Part shown: in pieces, positions 1 to 12,309 of the stretch | How the letters are laid out: every line of letters begins with the position of its first letter | How positions within the stretch are numbered: position 1 is the first letter of the stretch | NCBI RefSeq assembly: GCF_028453695.1 | Contig: NC_135774.1 | Location: 23,560,001-23,624,000, forward strand | DNA: 64,000 nucleotides | Direction: 5' to 3' | DNA from: Augochlora pura | Taxonomy: Eukaryota; Arthropoda; Insecta; Hymenoptera; Halictidae | Notes under the pieces: model-generated | Database searches by the model: none | Seen by the model: only the letters and a program-made list of their open reading frames with translations | What the model was told of the DNA's origin: nothing | Position numbers and translations under genes: made by a program

Positions 1-88
1 TCCACACTCCATGCCACTCTCAAAGCATTTTTAATGTAATATTCTATTCTCTTTAGGACGAGACGGTTGTTGTGATGTGAAATGTTAT

Positions 89-318
89 TCAAACAATGCT
101 TTTACCTCTATCAATGCTTGATACATCTTGGCTATCAAGAACCGTGTCTTCATCATCCGTGGTTCGACGGCGTTCGTCTCTACGATCTCTACGTTGAGGT
201 GGAGGACGACCTTGCCTACCCATGTATCCCGAGCTACCGGCACCACCTTGATGTCCACCTCTTGGAGGTAGATCCCTTACACGATCTTCACTACCATCTA
301 AGGTATCTCGGCGCAAAC
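89..318 (-). CDS. Fmr1: Fmr1 alternative distal C-terminal exon
   Basis: This open exon follows a good acceptor (CTTGTAG at 325-319) and ends with TGA at 91-89. It encodes about 76 residues: GLRRDTLDGSEDR, an RGG/RPPPQ-rich middle, then ERRRTTDDEDTVLDS. The last motif resembles the RRRTDEDAVLMDG segment of vertebrate FXR1/FXR2, so the exon most likely belongs to Fmr1 as an alternative tail. It enters in phase 1. It could be joined from an internal donor in the 2598-2942 exon, for example after 2648 (GACA|GTAGAG) or at the CCG|GTAATA site near 2730, replacing the proximal stop. Using 2648 the protein would be 536 aa. Which donor is used cannot be settled from sequence. The 3' UTR runs off the window's left edge. 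Confidence 0.72.
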
Positions 319-2597
319 CTACAAGTTGAACAATGTTTATAACAAAAAATAAATGAAAATTAGTTAGTAGAATATAATGAATACGAAACACCTCAATAAT
401 TTTTTTCCAGAACAAATGTAATGATGAAAGATTAGTGTCCTTACTTGCAGTGCATGCTGATCAATATAGAGTCAATTACATTACAAAAATTTTCACCGTA
501 TTAACAATTTCAGATATTAATTTGGTGTGAAGAAGCATTTTGAGGAATTGAGAACATTATTTCTAATAATTTTCCTTTTTATAACAGAAACGTTTGTAAT
601 ATAAAATAATTATGTTTTGTGCCGTACTATGTTATACAAGATAATTCTATTTGACTACATTAAAACAGCTGAAAGTCCTTGCAAAATATGTGTAATTAGT
701 AAATATTCAAAGTTAATTACTTACTATTTTCTACCTTAAAAATCAGATTCACATAGGAGTATTTCACAAGATAAATTTTATTACAAACTTATTATTTAAG
801 TACATTATTAATAAAAATAATAACATAATAATTTTTCCTTAGTCACCAACTTTAAACAATTTATAGCATTAACACTTAGTTTTGTTAATAGTTAAAGGCA
901 ATAAAGTTCATTACATTTAGTATGCTGTTAAGATAAATCTTTCATCTTTCATTCGACAATACATGTATTATTATAATGTGAATCAAATATTAATTGTTTT
1001 CGCAAAATATTTGTTATTTCGTAGAAGTTAACCATCTTTATGATACATATATTGTATAATTAGACAATTCGCATACACGATAAAAATATGTATCATATTT
1101 AATTTTGAAGCAACTAAAAAATTAAAATTTTCGCGCATCATGAGTAACTTACTCATTACATGCATTCCTGTAAGCATACATGCAAATGCATTTGGTTGTA
1201 ATTATTAGTATCTATTATACTATAAATTCATGTCCCATATAAAGGCATGTTTACAAATGCGAATTGTTCATATCTCTATGGGTATGAAATAAACAAATTT
1301 ATATGTTTTAATTATGACAGCATACACTGAATTACAAAAAAAAAATAATCTACATTCAAAAATTAAATAGTGACCAAATTGTAACGATTCTAAGTATTGA
1401 CAAAAGCTAAATTCAATTTGAACAGATCAAATTATTTTGTTTTTAACATAAACAAACACCATCAAGTATAGCTATGTATGAAAACGTTATTTTTATCTAT
1501 TTCACAAGCACTTTTTGGAATGTTATCAATGTATTTATAAATATAGAAATTTTTAATTTTGTTGAACGTGTAAAATAAATGACAATTTATTATTTAAGGA
1601 ATAGTTGAAAGTATCAATTCAAGTATAAACTCGTTTATCCGAATACCTATCATAATATATATTATTATTTTAGTTTTAATATATATTAATCTTGTCACTT
1701 TTACCGCGATATATTAATGAACATAAATTTATAAATATTTTTATTGTGTACAACATATATAATGGCATTGTAATTTAATGTATTGCATACAATGATACGT
1801 ATTACATTATCTATAATTGATTATAATGAATTAATAAATTAATTATAAATAATTAAACAGGAAAAGAAAAAATATTTAATCGCAACTTTTTATTTTGTTC
1901 GTAGTTCTATCTTTTTGGATTAACCCACAAAATATTAACTATCAACTCTCTTTGCGTATTAGGATGTCTTCACTTTCTGTCATCATTTTTGTACATTTAC
2001 GTTAACAAAACTGATATGAATCAATTCCTTACAAATTAAACTAATAAAATTTAGATAAAACTATACAATAATTAAAGAAAAAATAAATTATATTCATTGG
2101 TAACGAATTGTAAGCACGAGTTTTAGGGACTCCGAATTTACTTCTTCATTGAAAAAGACAAAAAAAAAAGCAAATAAATTTAAATATTATCCAAAAATGT
2201 AGTCTCGGACATATTCAGTTTTTCAGTTTGTAAGTAATTAGTTGTACACAAATCTTACTATATGTATATAATGCAATCAATACGCTGTCACACTATTGTT
2301 ATTTATTTTTAGACTTACAAGTTGGAAAACTAAACATCTTTAAAATTGCTCTGTTTATTATATCTCTGTTAATACTCGTTTCTTTTGGTAAGTTCCACAC
2401 ATCCCTAAATTAATTTTAGTGTTTTCTGTACATCTACAAATTAGATTACGTAAAAAGAGTAACAATAAGTGTACCAAAATGATCCCTTTTACCCCAAACC
2501 AAATATATCATGTTACATCCAAATAAACGAGTTTTTACTAGGAATATTCTATAAGAAGTCTTGTAGAACTGATTTGACTTGAACAATTCATCGAGTG
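319..2597 (-). other. Fmr1 proximal 3' UTR / terminal intron
   Basis: This AT-rich stretch without credible coding ORFs lies between the proximal Fmr1 stop and the distal exon. It is a 3' UTR for the short form (AATAAA on the minus strand at 2354-2359 and 2302-2307) and intron for the long form. I see no transposon or RNA gene here. Confidence 0.6.
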
Positions 2598-5500
2598 TTA
2601 CTTTGAAGCAGGTCGTCCTCTGTTTTTATAATCTCTAGACTCTCTACTGTCTCTGTTGTTGGGTCCACTGCTTCTACCATTACGTTTTTGTGTGTTCTCT
2701 ACATTGTTGATATAGTCAGTAATAGTATTACCGGCATTGTGTCTGGTAGGAGCCCTACCCCTGCTGCCACGTCCTCGAGATTGACCACCACGTCCTCCTC
2801 GTCCTCCACTACCTTCTTCTGGGCCTGCATTCATTCCTCGTCTTGTTGGAGGAAAGTTAGGCATTGGTCCTGTGGTTGATCCATGCATGCTCCTTAATTG
2901 TTGGTCAATTTCTAATTTTTCTTGTCGTAACTGTTCTACTTCCTTAAAAAATAAGACAAAAAAATACTTATGTACAAATGTTTAGTACAGTGGATCAATA
3001 AGTTTAATCATCTTGATTATTTCCAACATCTATAAGACATAAAAACCTTTAATAATACGTGAACCAGATTTTCACAGATTTCAAAATCAACTATATTTGT
3101 TGTTTCCAGTAAAATACTAAGTCAATAATTATTTGACAGGGTCATTCTGGTCAAGTATCTTTTTTTATGTCTAATACTGAAGGGGGTAATTAAGATGATA
3201 AAAGATTCTGAGTCTATTCAAGATATATATTATTGAAAATAACGAGTTATAGAAAGTGAAATAATATTATTTTAATTGTTTATACCTTCAAGTGTGCCAA
3301 GTGATATTCCAAACACATTTTGGCGTTAGCGATACTTTCAACGGTACCAACAAATACAAAGGGCACCTGACCCTCTTCTCTGGGAATCGTAGGTTGAGGT
3401 TCGTTGTCTCCTTCTATTTTTACACGTACCTGAAATTTATAAACTGAGAATAATATTGTTCATTAAATCAGCACTAAGTATTCGGTCTATAAATAATTTA
3501 ATCTCGTATCGCACCCGTACACCTTTATTTTTCAGTCACCCTTGCTTGTTAGTTTTCGTCAAATGATTTAAAATTCGGGTTATGAAATTGATCTACGTGT
3601 TCTTTTTTTTCTTTTTTTTAAATAACGAATTACATTGCTGACGTAAAGTGAAAAGTTTATTTCTAAATATTATTCGATAGCTTTTAAATGAATTCTAGTC
3701 CTTTCTTATAAAACAATTTATAAGTTTAAAATACAAGTGCCTGCAGGCGAAAAGAAGCACGAACATGAGCAAATTTATTTAATTGAAAAAAGGATAATTT
3801 TAGTATTGGGTGGGACTGGCTCGAGTGGGCTGTCTAAAATTTAATAATATTCCTAGCAATATATAATTCATATAACTGAGCTAACTGAAAGAAATCAAAA
3901 ACAATGAACATGATATACTTACTCTATCAGTATATACATTCCCACTCGAACCAGTCGTTATCTACCGAGAACAAACAAGGTTTGTATAGCATATACCAAA
4001 CCCATAACAAATAATTGTCATTTTCACTACAGTATTGAGTTTTTGAGTTTAACTATTTCCTTTAAAAAATGTTATTACATAAAAATATATGATTAACAAA
4101 GAATGGTACACACATACTACTTTTGGATTCAATTTGTATGTTCTATTTATTCTCATACATGGTGCAAAAAATTATTCAATATTTTAAGAAATAAGTATGT
4201 GTATACGGTTGAAATAGACGTACTATATACAGAGTGTTCAAAAAGGTATTCAATATTTATATGGTATATAGAACGCATTGTACTGAGTATAAAAGCTTTA
4301 GTAAACATAAATCGAAAGGTCAATCGTTTTTGCTTGCACCCATCGCCTGTAATGTTTACTAGAGTATTTGTAAATTGGGTTCTGGATATCTTCATTCAAT
4401 TAATGAGAATAGATTTCATTGAAAAGCAGTCGCTTATAAATCGGCGTTTGTAGATGTTATTAGTATTACACAGTGACATCAATATTAATATTGTCAATCA
4501 TGATGTCAGCAAACAGAAATGTTTATAACTGAGAAATTGTTGGCCTTTTGACCTACGTTTACTAAGGCTTTTTTACTCAGTACAGTATGTCCAATATAGC
4601 ATATAAATATCGAACACTCCTTTTGAATACCTTGTATAATTTAAAAATAAATATATCAGAATTTATATACTTCAAAGTATAAAAAAAAGGTAAAAGCATA
4701 AATATTACTGTAACAGAAATGTGTCTATAACTTACCAGAATAATAAATAATAAAACAAATATACTTACCACGCCACTTTTGTCCACAATCTCTTGTATCA
4801 CACGACCATTTTTTCCAATTACTTTGCCTACCAAAATACGTGGAACTTGTATAGATTCTTCGCTATATTCAAGCATGGAACGAGCTTTTTTAACAGCTTC
4901 GTGTGTCTGCAAACAAATAACAATGTAATATTTACCATTTCAAGACATTATGACAATTTATGAAATATCTAGAATTTTTGTAATTACTTCTCCATATATT
5001 TTGAATGTGCATGTATTTTCTTCTAATTCTATATTCGTAATTCCATCAACCTTCCTCGCCTGTTGAATATTTGCGCCATGAGCACCAATTGCTAAACCCA
5101 TCAGCTCTTCTCGTACATTAAATTCATCTGTGTATCTAAAAAAAAATAAAGCGTATTCCTTTTCAAATATTTTGCTTCAAACAAGTATGACAACATACAA
5201 TTTCTTCTGCTGAAATAATGCAGGTAATTATAATGAACATGTTTTAATACAATTGCATCAAAGTTTTTAGAGATCGAATCATTAAAATTAGTATGAGTTA
5301 CAGTTTAAATTACTGAGTAATATTCAAGTGCAATTATCACTTTTTATGCGTATGAAAAAAGATAACTGATTATATACATAAATATTTTAAATATGAACAT
5401 ATATGTATACTATCTGAACTGTTAAGAGGTGATTTCTGTAATGATTTTAAGTTAACTTTCCACAAGGAAAATGAAGGTTGTGGCTTATTAATACAAAAAC

Positions 5501-8500
5501 GTCGACTTAGTGGCAAACTACACTTGTTGTTCCGCGCATTCTGCAGTAGCAATATAATGACGTCTAACACTAACCTAGTTAATTAAATTGACACACAATA
5601 ACATTTTAATAATAAATTATCCCGTTAAAGAATGTCCTAAAAAGTATTTATAAAAAAGGAGAACCATCAATAAGGGGCTTCATTGATTTAGTCATAAATC
5701 CATTTGCTATTTCAAAAAGTATGTCAAGGGGATGTTACATTGACCTTGAACAATAGAAAATGAACTATACAGTTGATGGCGTTTTTGCAGCAGTATAAAA
5801 GTTAAAAAATGTATAACAGGTCAACGTATTCTGTGGTCATTTCTACGTTTCTTAATTTTCAGTACTACTACTGTATACCTGCAATTAATTGTGTAGTTCG
5901 TCTCCTGTTCTACCGAATTAATTTTATCTCATACTGAATAACCATTTTTACACATGCTGACTTGATTCTACAAGTCTTAATTTGAAATCAACCATGTACT
6001 GAGGGTATTTTACCGTTATGCCGGAAGTCGACCGTTTTATTCGTTCTTTGACTGATCAGTATATTTTCATTAATAACTTGTTAAGAAAATTGCAATCAAC
6101 ATTTTCGATCAGGGAAAAGTTTGTTTCAATTCATTTCAAGAATTGCCCCTTAAAAGTTCCTACATCTTTTCTGGAACCTCCTGTATACATATGTACATAT
6201 ATGTAATATTTTTGATATTTCTGATAATATGTATACATTAAGTATGTATCAAACTTCATATTTTTAATAGTAAGAAGTTTACGTTCTTTGTTAATAACAT
6301 GCAATACAATATTAATGTGTTAGAGTACAATTATGAAAAGCAAAATGTTTTAATAGAATTGAAGGTCCTATCTGTGGCTTGCATCCTGACAGATAAAAGT
6401 AATAGAAAATTTTTGTAGAAGGTGCATTGAAGGTACATGATATGTGAAAAATAAAATTAAACGAAACTATAATTAAATCGAGAATAAATTTAGTATCTGT
6501 GCTACGTAATGCGTAGTACTTAAATTCAAATTAATGTTTATGTTACCTTGATTTCTTATTATATACACGCACACATTAATTTTTTAAAAAGGAGTAATGA
6601 TGTATTTTCACACAGTAATAACTGTACACAACAAAATACGTAAATAATTTCACTTGGAAAATAACGCAATACACGGCATTTTAAGGGAAAATTTAGGACT
6701 TGTGAAGACATGAGACCATAATCACATGATTGTATGAAGCATGCATACGTTCCTATCTTTTAAATATTGAAAGTATTATAATTCTTTATCATCCCCATAA
6801 TGGATTCAATATTTTAATATAATGACGAAAGAAAATATGATGTATTCGCTGTGTTTCTGAGTTTTTAATATTTATGGTGCAATGAAAACTGTAAAGATAG
6901 ATAATTTAAGCTTCTGGTGAATACTTTCTACAAATATAATCTGTAAAACAAATCAAAATTTATATTTGATATATATTGTATATCATATATACTAAATTTG
7001 TTTAATATGAAACATGAATTATTTACACCTTTTATAAAAAAAACGTATGGAATTTACTAAAATATTTAGGAAGAAAATTTCAGACAAAATAAAAGCTTAA
7101 TACAAATTATTCAATATTAATGTCTTAATAGTAAAATAGTTTCTAATTATCCTAATTATAATTCCCGCAAATAAATTAGGTATCTTTAACAAAATATGAT
7201 ATAGAGTTACTAGTTATTTAATTTTTTGTGCAAGACACTTAATATATCAGTGTTTCTCAAACATTGGCAGGCCAGAACAGGTTTTCTTATATGGGAAAAA
7301 TGAATAAACGTAAAACTCTACTTAATATTATATATATATATGTATGTATATATATTTAAAAAAAAAGTGATTGAAACTGATCACAGCTACCCATTTATAT
7401 TTATTCACTATTTCATCGGTTACAGAAAAATTTGACTACAAAACAAATGAATAGTAAAGAATAAATAATAATTTGATATGTCTGTGTATTTAAAGCGTTT
7501 GGGTCTCAGTGAATATTCTACACAACGCCGAAGCATGCACATTTATAGTGTAATCTCATTTTTCAATTTGAAAAATGCAGCTGTGTATTTGTCATACAAT
7601 AAGCTAAAGTTAACTTAAGACTAAACCACGCTGCTGTGATCTCACCTTGAATTTGTTTTCACTCCTGCCTCAAAGTCTGAGACACGCTGATATATAAAGT
7701 TTGAAGATCTAAATTTGCTGAAATGAGAAACAAACTCTGGTGTAACTCAGTGGAAAGTCATGTATAAAATGGCCCTATCCTGTGTCCCTGCCATTCTGTC
7801 TGTTTGCTCCTCGCCAATCAATATAGAAATTTCATTCCAAATCCACTTCCATTATTATTAGTTAACATATAGAATTAGTGAAGTTTTCACTCTCCTACTG
7901 AAAAGGAGTCACACTTCTGTTAATAGTAGCAATGCAATGTTAAAAAAGTATTTGAAAATTGTTATATACTTTTTATACATATGTTTTGTTAGTATATTAA
8001 TAATTTAAAAAATAAAACATTTAATTTCCTACTATTTATAGTATTGAAAATTTGTTTAGAACCGATAGCTGTATTAAAACAAACAAATATCCAGAGTTAG
8101 TACCCTAAAATTTATTCTCAATTTCTACTACATTACTAAAAATTTATTAAATATTGTTATTTAATAAATTTAACAAAAAAATCATACAAACCGTTATTTG
8201 AATGTTTTTGATGAGTATCTCAGTCTAAAAATATCTAATTAAAAACAATTGTAGTGTTCAAGAATATAACATGTAAACAAATTTTAAGTGCAAGCAATAG
8301 CCCTAATTATATGTATTAGTTGCTCAGACATATAGTGTTGTTTACTTGCTGAAATATGTGAAGCATCTAAAACTACGTAGACTTTGGTAAAGTTTTATAT
8401 GATTGTTAATATACAAATATCTTGCATAATAACTGTATATTTGATTAAATGATAATAATTAAAAATTTTGTAACAATAATTCAATAATATTCTAGTATAT

Positions 8501-11500
8501 ATAAACAGATGGAAAGTCAAAAATGCATGCATACTTTATTTATTTTTTGTATTATATAATAACTGAACTATCAGTGAAATTTTCAATTATGAACATTTAT
8601 GTTAATTATACTTAGTTATGCAATGTTTATTGTAGAATAATAATTAAAAATTATTTATTAATAGGATAATGTGTACACATATATTATTTTTTTCCTTTGT
8701 TAAGATGATAATTTAAAACGGAAAAACAACAAATAGCAATAAATATATTTAATACATTTAATATGAGAGTGTATTACGAAATGCATTAAATATCATTAAT
8801 CTAATCCTATTCGATATAGCTGATAATTATAATCAGCAAATAATGAAAAATATAGCATTACCCTACATGTACAACAGTATTTCAAAACAACTCAAACAGT
8901 ATGTCAACAGAAAGTGACATTTGCTAAAAGACAGATGAAGAAGTACATCGTGTGCTGACTTAATACAATATGCACGTCGTGCTCTCGTGATTGGCAGAAG
9001 TATGAGAAATAAAATGGCGATTGACACATAAAGTTATGTATGGATCTTGAAAAATGGATTGACAAATTTTTCAGAAGAATTTATATACAATCACAAATGT
9101 AACATGTGGAAACGAAAATGAAACGTATAGGAACTTTTTCAGTGTGATTACATAATAACATTCATAAAAATTATATAATGTTGAAGCAAACATATTAATT
9201 AATGATTGGAAATATTGTGAATCTTTCCTGTCAGTAAATGCAAACCACAGACAGGATGGTAACCAGGACAGTGTATGGATAGGGGCAGGTATTAAATGTC
9301 ACAAGATTTTATGTTAATTGCAACACCAAAACAAATTATTTTTTACTTACCCCCCAATCGTTTGTAGTTTAGTTGATTCAAGTTGACGTGCCGCTTCCTC
9401 CGTTCTTTTTAAAAGTAATACCTGTAACATATAAATATACTTTCATGTACTTGAAAAAGATAGCGTTTGTAATCTATAAGGAAACCAACAAAGCTGTTAT
9501 TATTCTTTCTTGATACACATAGATATACACGAATAATCTTGGCTAACTTGTTTCTACTTCTGTTAACAAGAATTAAAAGCAGTTCTGATAACATTATACT
9601 GTTAAATTATTGTCAAATCAGCTAACAACTATAAATTTATATCAAAATTAACTTTTCTATATACCTTTTGATGTAAGCTTCTAAAATGCATTTCTTGGAG
9701 CACGCTACTATGACGATGTAAAGTTTCATAACGGGAGATGGCCAGCAATACTCCTCGTTCAGGCACATATCGGCACACTGCCGCACCTATCGCTTTTTGA
9801 AATTCCTTATGTACATTTTCCACTTTGGCACTGTGCACAGTAAAATATATTTTTAAGATATTATGTACATCCAATTAATGATTTTAATAATCATTAAGTA
9901 AAATAGGAGACGTTACATACAATTCTCTTAGATCTTCAGGTACTTCGATTTCGATCTTGTGAAATGTATTTTTATCAATAGGGGGATTAGGATTTTTAGC
10001 CCTCAGTCGCTCACTAGCTACAATTTCAGTATAAGCACATTCCCATCCTGTATATTCAATTACTTGAAAACCTCCTTTGATCATCTGAAACATTAATTTT
10101 TATATATAAAAAGATTTTTTCCAGAAATTTTTCATTTTATGTAATATTGTAATAAACACCTGTACTGCATTTTAACCCTTTCCAGTCTTAAAGCTAGGTT
10201 ATTTTTTCGTAATATACGTCAGTTTCATTATAAAATTCAATTTAATTACTCCTATTGCATTAATATTAGAGCGATCATGGAATTATGTGACACGCTTTGG
10301 TAACATTTATCTGTAGTTTATGTAAACCATAATGTTATATAGTAAGCATACGAATAAATGTTCCACACAAAAAACCTTGGATGAATGGAAAGTATATTAC
10401 TGACTAATCCATGACCAGGAAGGATTAACATGTAACAAATTTAATGTGTGTACCTATCCATATGTATATATACATAGAAGAAGAATAAACGTGAATATTA
10501 ATACATATTAGATGGATAGTTTTTTCTAAAAGTAATATTCAAGGAGTACGATGTATTGTTACTAACCTTAATGATTGCTTTCCACCATCCACAATGTTCG
10601 TGATCATTGGACCTAGAAAATACTTCAATCTCCTGGTTCTCCACAAATTCAGCTTTAGGGCCACCTTTTGGAGGTAGACGTACTTGAGCAAATGGAAACT
10701 TAGACTCTTGTTGCCAACTAGAAATGGAAAATAATATGTCATTGTATGGTGCAAAACAGATGCATGTAAATATATCACACAATGTTATAATACTTTTCAC
10801 ATGGATAACAAATTAATATGCATTTAAACTAACCCATAGAATTATATAATGTCATAATTTTCTAGGACAAAGAGATTATTATGAATATTTATGTATTTAA
10901 TGGATTTAAAAAATGCTTTCATACACTGCATATTATAGTTATATAATAATGTTTTACAGATATTAATATATTTAACTTCAAACACTGAATTTTATTGTTT
11001 AGTGATCGTTAGAAATTAACACGAACGTGTTACACTTCCATACCAAACAAATTATGAAAAGAAAGATCCTGATAAGTATTATTACAAAATTCAATGATTT
11101 CCCATAACACTTTGCAAATGTTATGGGAATTATTTTTTATATATAGTTGGAAGTAAAGTAGAATGTATAAAAACATGTGGGAAAATCATAATTTGTAGGT
11201 ACAGAAAACATTTGACATCTATTCAAATCATAAATCTTTCGCTACCATGCGTGCAGCTATTAGAAGCATAATTGACAAACATAATAGAATTCCTGTACCC
11301 AAAAAACTGTACTGTTTGCATTAACATAGTTTGTAATCATAGTCAACCATCAAGATGTACTGATATTGAAATTGTTGTTGGAGGGGCATGGAAGGGACTT
11401 ACTCATTTTCAAACTGTACCAGAACCTCGTCTTCAAAGACATCGGTGACAAAGCCCTAAAAAAAAATGAAACACGATGCATGTAAAAGATATACTCATCC

Positions 11501-11907
11501 AGAAATTAGATGTGTAGCGAGTGGCATAAGACAATCGGGGGCATAATATTGCTTTGCATTCGGGGTACCCACGAGAGTAGCGTTTCTATTATTTCGATAT
11601 AAGGGGAAGGCGTTTCCGTGAATCGGGAAGGCGTCAAGGTGGATCGTAACATTGAAAGCTGATGAAAATCACGCCCTGTCAAACGAGACATGGCGTCGGA
11701 GGAAGCCGCGTTACCTCGCGAACATTTGAGGGGCGCGCTTTCGCGAAGTACGGGCGTCCCTTTTGTGAGATTATAATCGCGCCATGGGCCGTGAGTTGGT
11801 CTATCCACGGCCTCAATCTTCCGCCCCATTTTTTCTATACTTTTCACAGAACGAACCTTATAATATGCTCCGTTTTCGCCGCATACTTCGACTGTGAGAT
11901 CCTCCAT
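2598..11907 (-). CDS. Fmr1: Fmr1: FMRP/FXR family RNA-binding translational regulator
   Basis: FMRP binds mRNAs and polyribosomes and represses translation, chiefly in neurons (family knowledge). Ten coding exons are read on the minus strand: 11857-11907, 11403-11455, 10567-10717, 9921-10084, 9665-9830, 9351-9421, 4988-5135, 4769-4906, 3286-3429 and 2598-2942. All have GT/AG borders and compatible phases, giving 476 aa. The protein starts MEDLTVEV, like vertebrate FMRP, followed by two Tudor/Agenet repeats (about residues 1-130, with FENDWQ and CGWWKA). KH1 has the GAHG loop (236-239). KH2 has VIGKNG, so GKNG is at 299-302; Ile298 corresponds to human I304. A NES-like [12 protein letters not shown] segment, an RG-rich stretch (about 409-425) and an FXR-like [10 protein letters not shown] motif follow. 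It is shorter than vertebrate FMRP (about 630 aa), mostly in the tail. Splice sites were placed by eye; the border at 9921/9830 is the least certain. A poly(A) signal complement lies at 2354-2359. Confidence 0.95.
3814..3956. mobile_element. Small inverted-repeat (MITE-like) element in Fmr1 intron
   Basis: GACTGGCTCGAGTGGG at 3814-3829 is repeated in inverted form as CCCACTCGAACCAGTC at 3941-3956 (15 of 16 positions), enclosing AT-rich sequence. The spacing suits a tiny hairpin-type MITE. No target duplication could be fixed. Confidence 0.4.
4232..4638. mobile_element. MITE with about 90-bp terminal inverted repeats in Fmr1 intron
   Basis: The sequence from about 4232 (GTGTTCAAAAAGGTATTC) is matched in reverse complement by the sequence ending about 4638, including shared ATATTTATATG, TGTACTGAGTA and TTAGTAAAC blocks. 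About 75% of some 90 bp pair. The element is near 405 bp and non-coding; the ORFs within it are mirror images produced by the inverted repeat. Family unknown. Confidence 0.65.
5136..9350 (-). other. Large Fmr1 intron (4.2 kb)
   Basis: This is the longest Fmr1 intron, between the exon carrying LQTIG and the KH1 exon. It is strongly AT-rich. A decayed repeat may occupy about 5630-6190, but its ends are too degraded to classify. The small ORFs at 5370-5570 and 6018-6206 look non-coding. Confidence 0.7.
10172..10428. mobile_element. TTAA-flanked MITE in Fmr1 intron
   Basis: TTAACCCTTTCCAGTC at the left pairs imperfectly (12 of 16) with TTAATCCTTCCTGGTC read from the right end. It is 257 bp and non-coding. 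It looks like a degenerate member of the TTAA group abundant at 38.9-62.4 kb. Confidence 0.45.
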
Positions 11908-12021
11908 CTTGCTTTTGTGTGACGGCTCGCCTCCTTTGCAGCAGGCATGCTGGCGAGCGGGCAGCTGCACGAGTTCGAGGCTGCAAATTCGTTGTTCACC
12001 AATCGCGCAACTCTTTTCCAT
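11908..12021 (-). other. In-frame N-terminal extension of Fmr1 (5' UTR or longer isoform)
   Basis: The frame of the MEDLTVEV start stays open upstream to another ATG at 12021, adding 38 residues (begins MEKSCAIGEQ). The inner ATG at 11907 matches the usual FMRP start and is the preferred call. In Drosophila an N-terminally extended Fmr1 isoform from an upstream non-AUG start has been reported, so translation here is possible but unproven. Confidence 0.4.
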
Positions 12022-12309
12022 GACGCGACCTCTTTATTGGATGGACTCGTGCAGTGTTACCACTTTTGCATCGTTAATTTACGTTCGAAAGAACTAGGAT
12101 AATTGAAATACGCACCAGCATATACTCGGCACGGGGCAGTGCATTTGTGTAACCGCTATTAGAAGTCAAATCATGACTTCGTGCCGATCGCAATCCTGTA
12201 GCCGCTTTTATCTAGCCCTAGTGTTCGCGATTTTGCGAAACGCGTGACGCGTCTTGACAGTATTGATGTGGACAATATTATTATTACCAATCATTCAGTG
12301 CAGACGACA
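11908..12309. promoter_or_regulatory. Divergent promoter region between Fmr1 and Wdr44
   Basis: The two start codons are 402 bp apart on opposite strands, so both 5' UTRs and both promoters must lie in or near this segment unless non-coding first exons exist elsewhere. It is GC-richer than the Fmr1 introns and has no obvious TATA box, fitting a housekeeping-type promoter. It contains a near-palindromic ACGCGTGACGCGT at about 12240-12252. The transcription starts themselves cannot be seen. Confidence 0.65.

Noticed and set aside
4103..4453. 116-aa ORF in an Fmr1 intron
   Set aside because: It falls over the inverted-repeat MITE and has no family resemblance.
5630..6190. Possible transposon with GGGGC-type inverted ends in the large Fmr1 intron
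   Set aside because: Only short, gapped similarity between the two ends could be found, with no target duplication.
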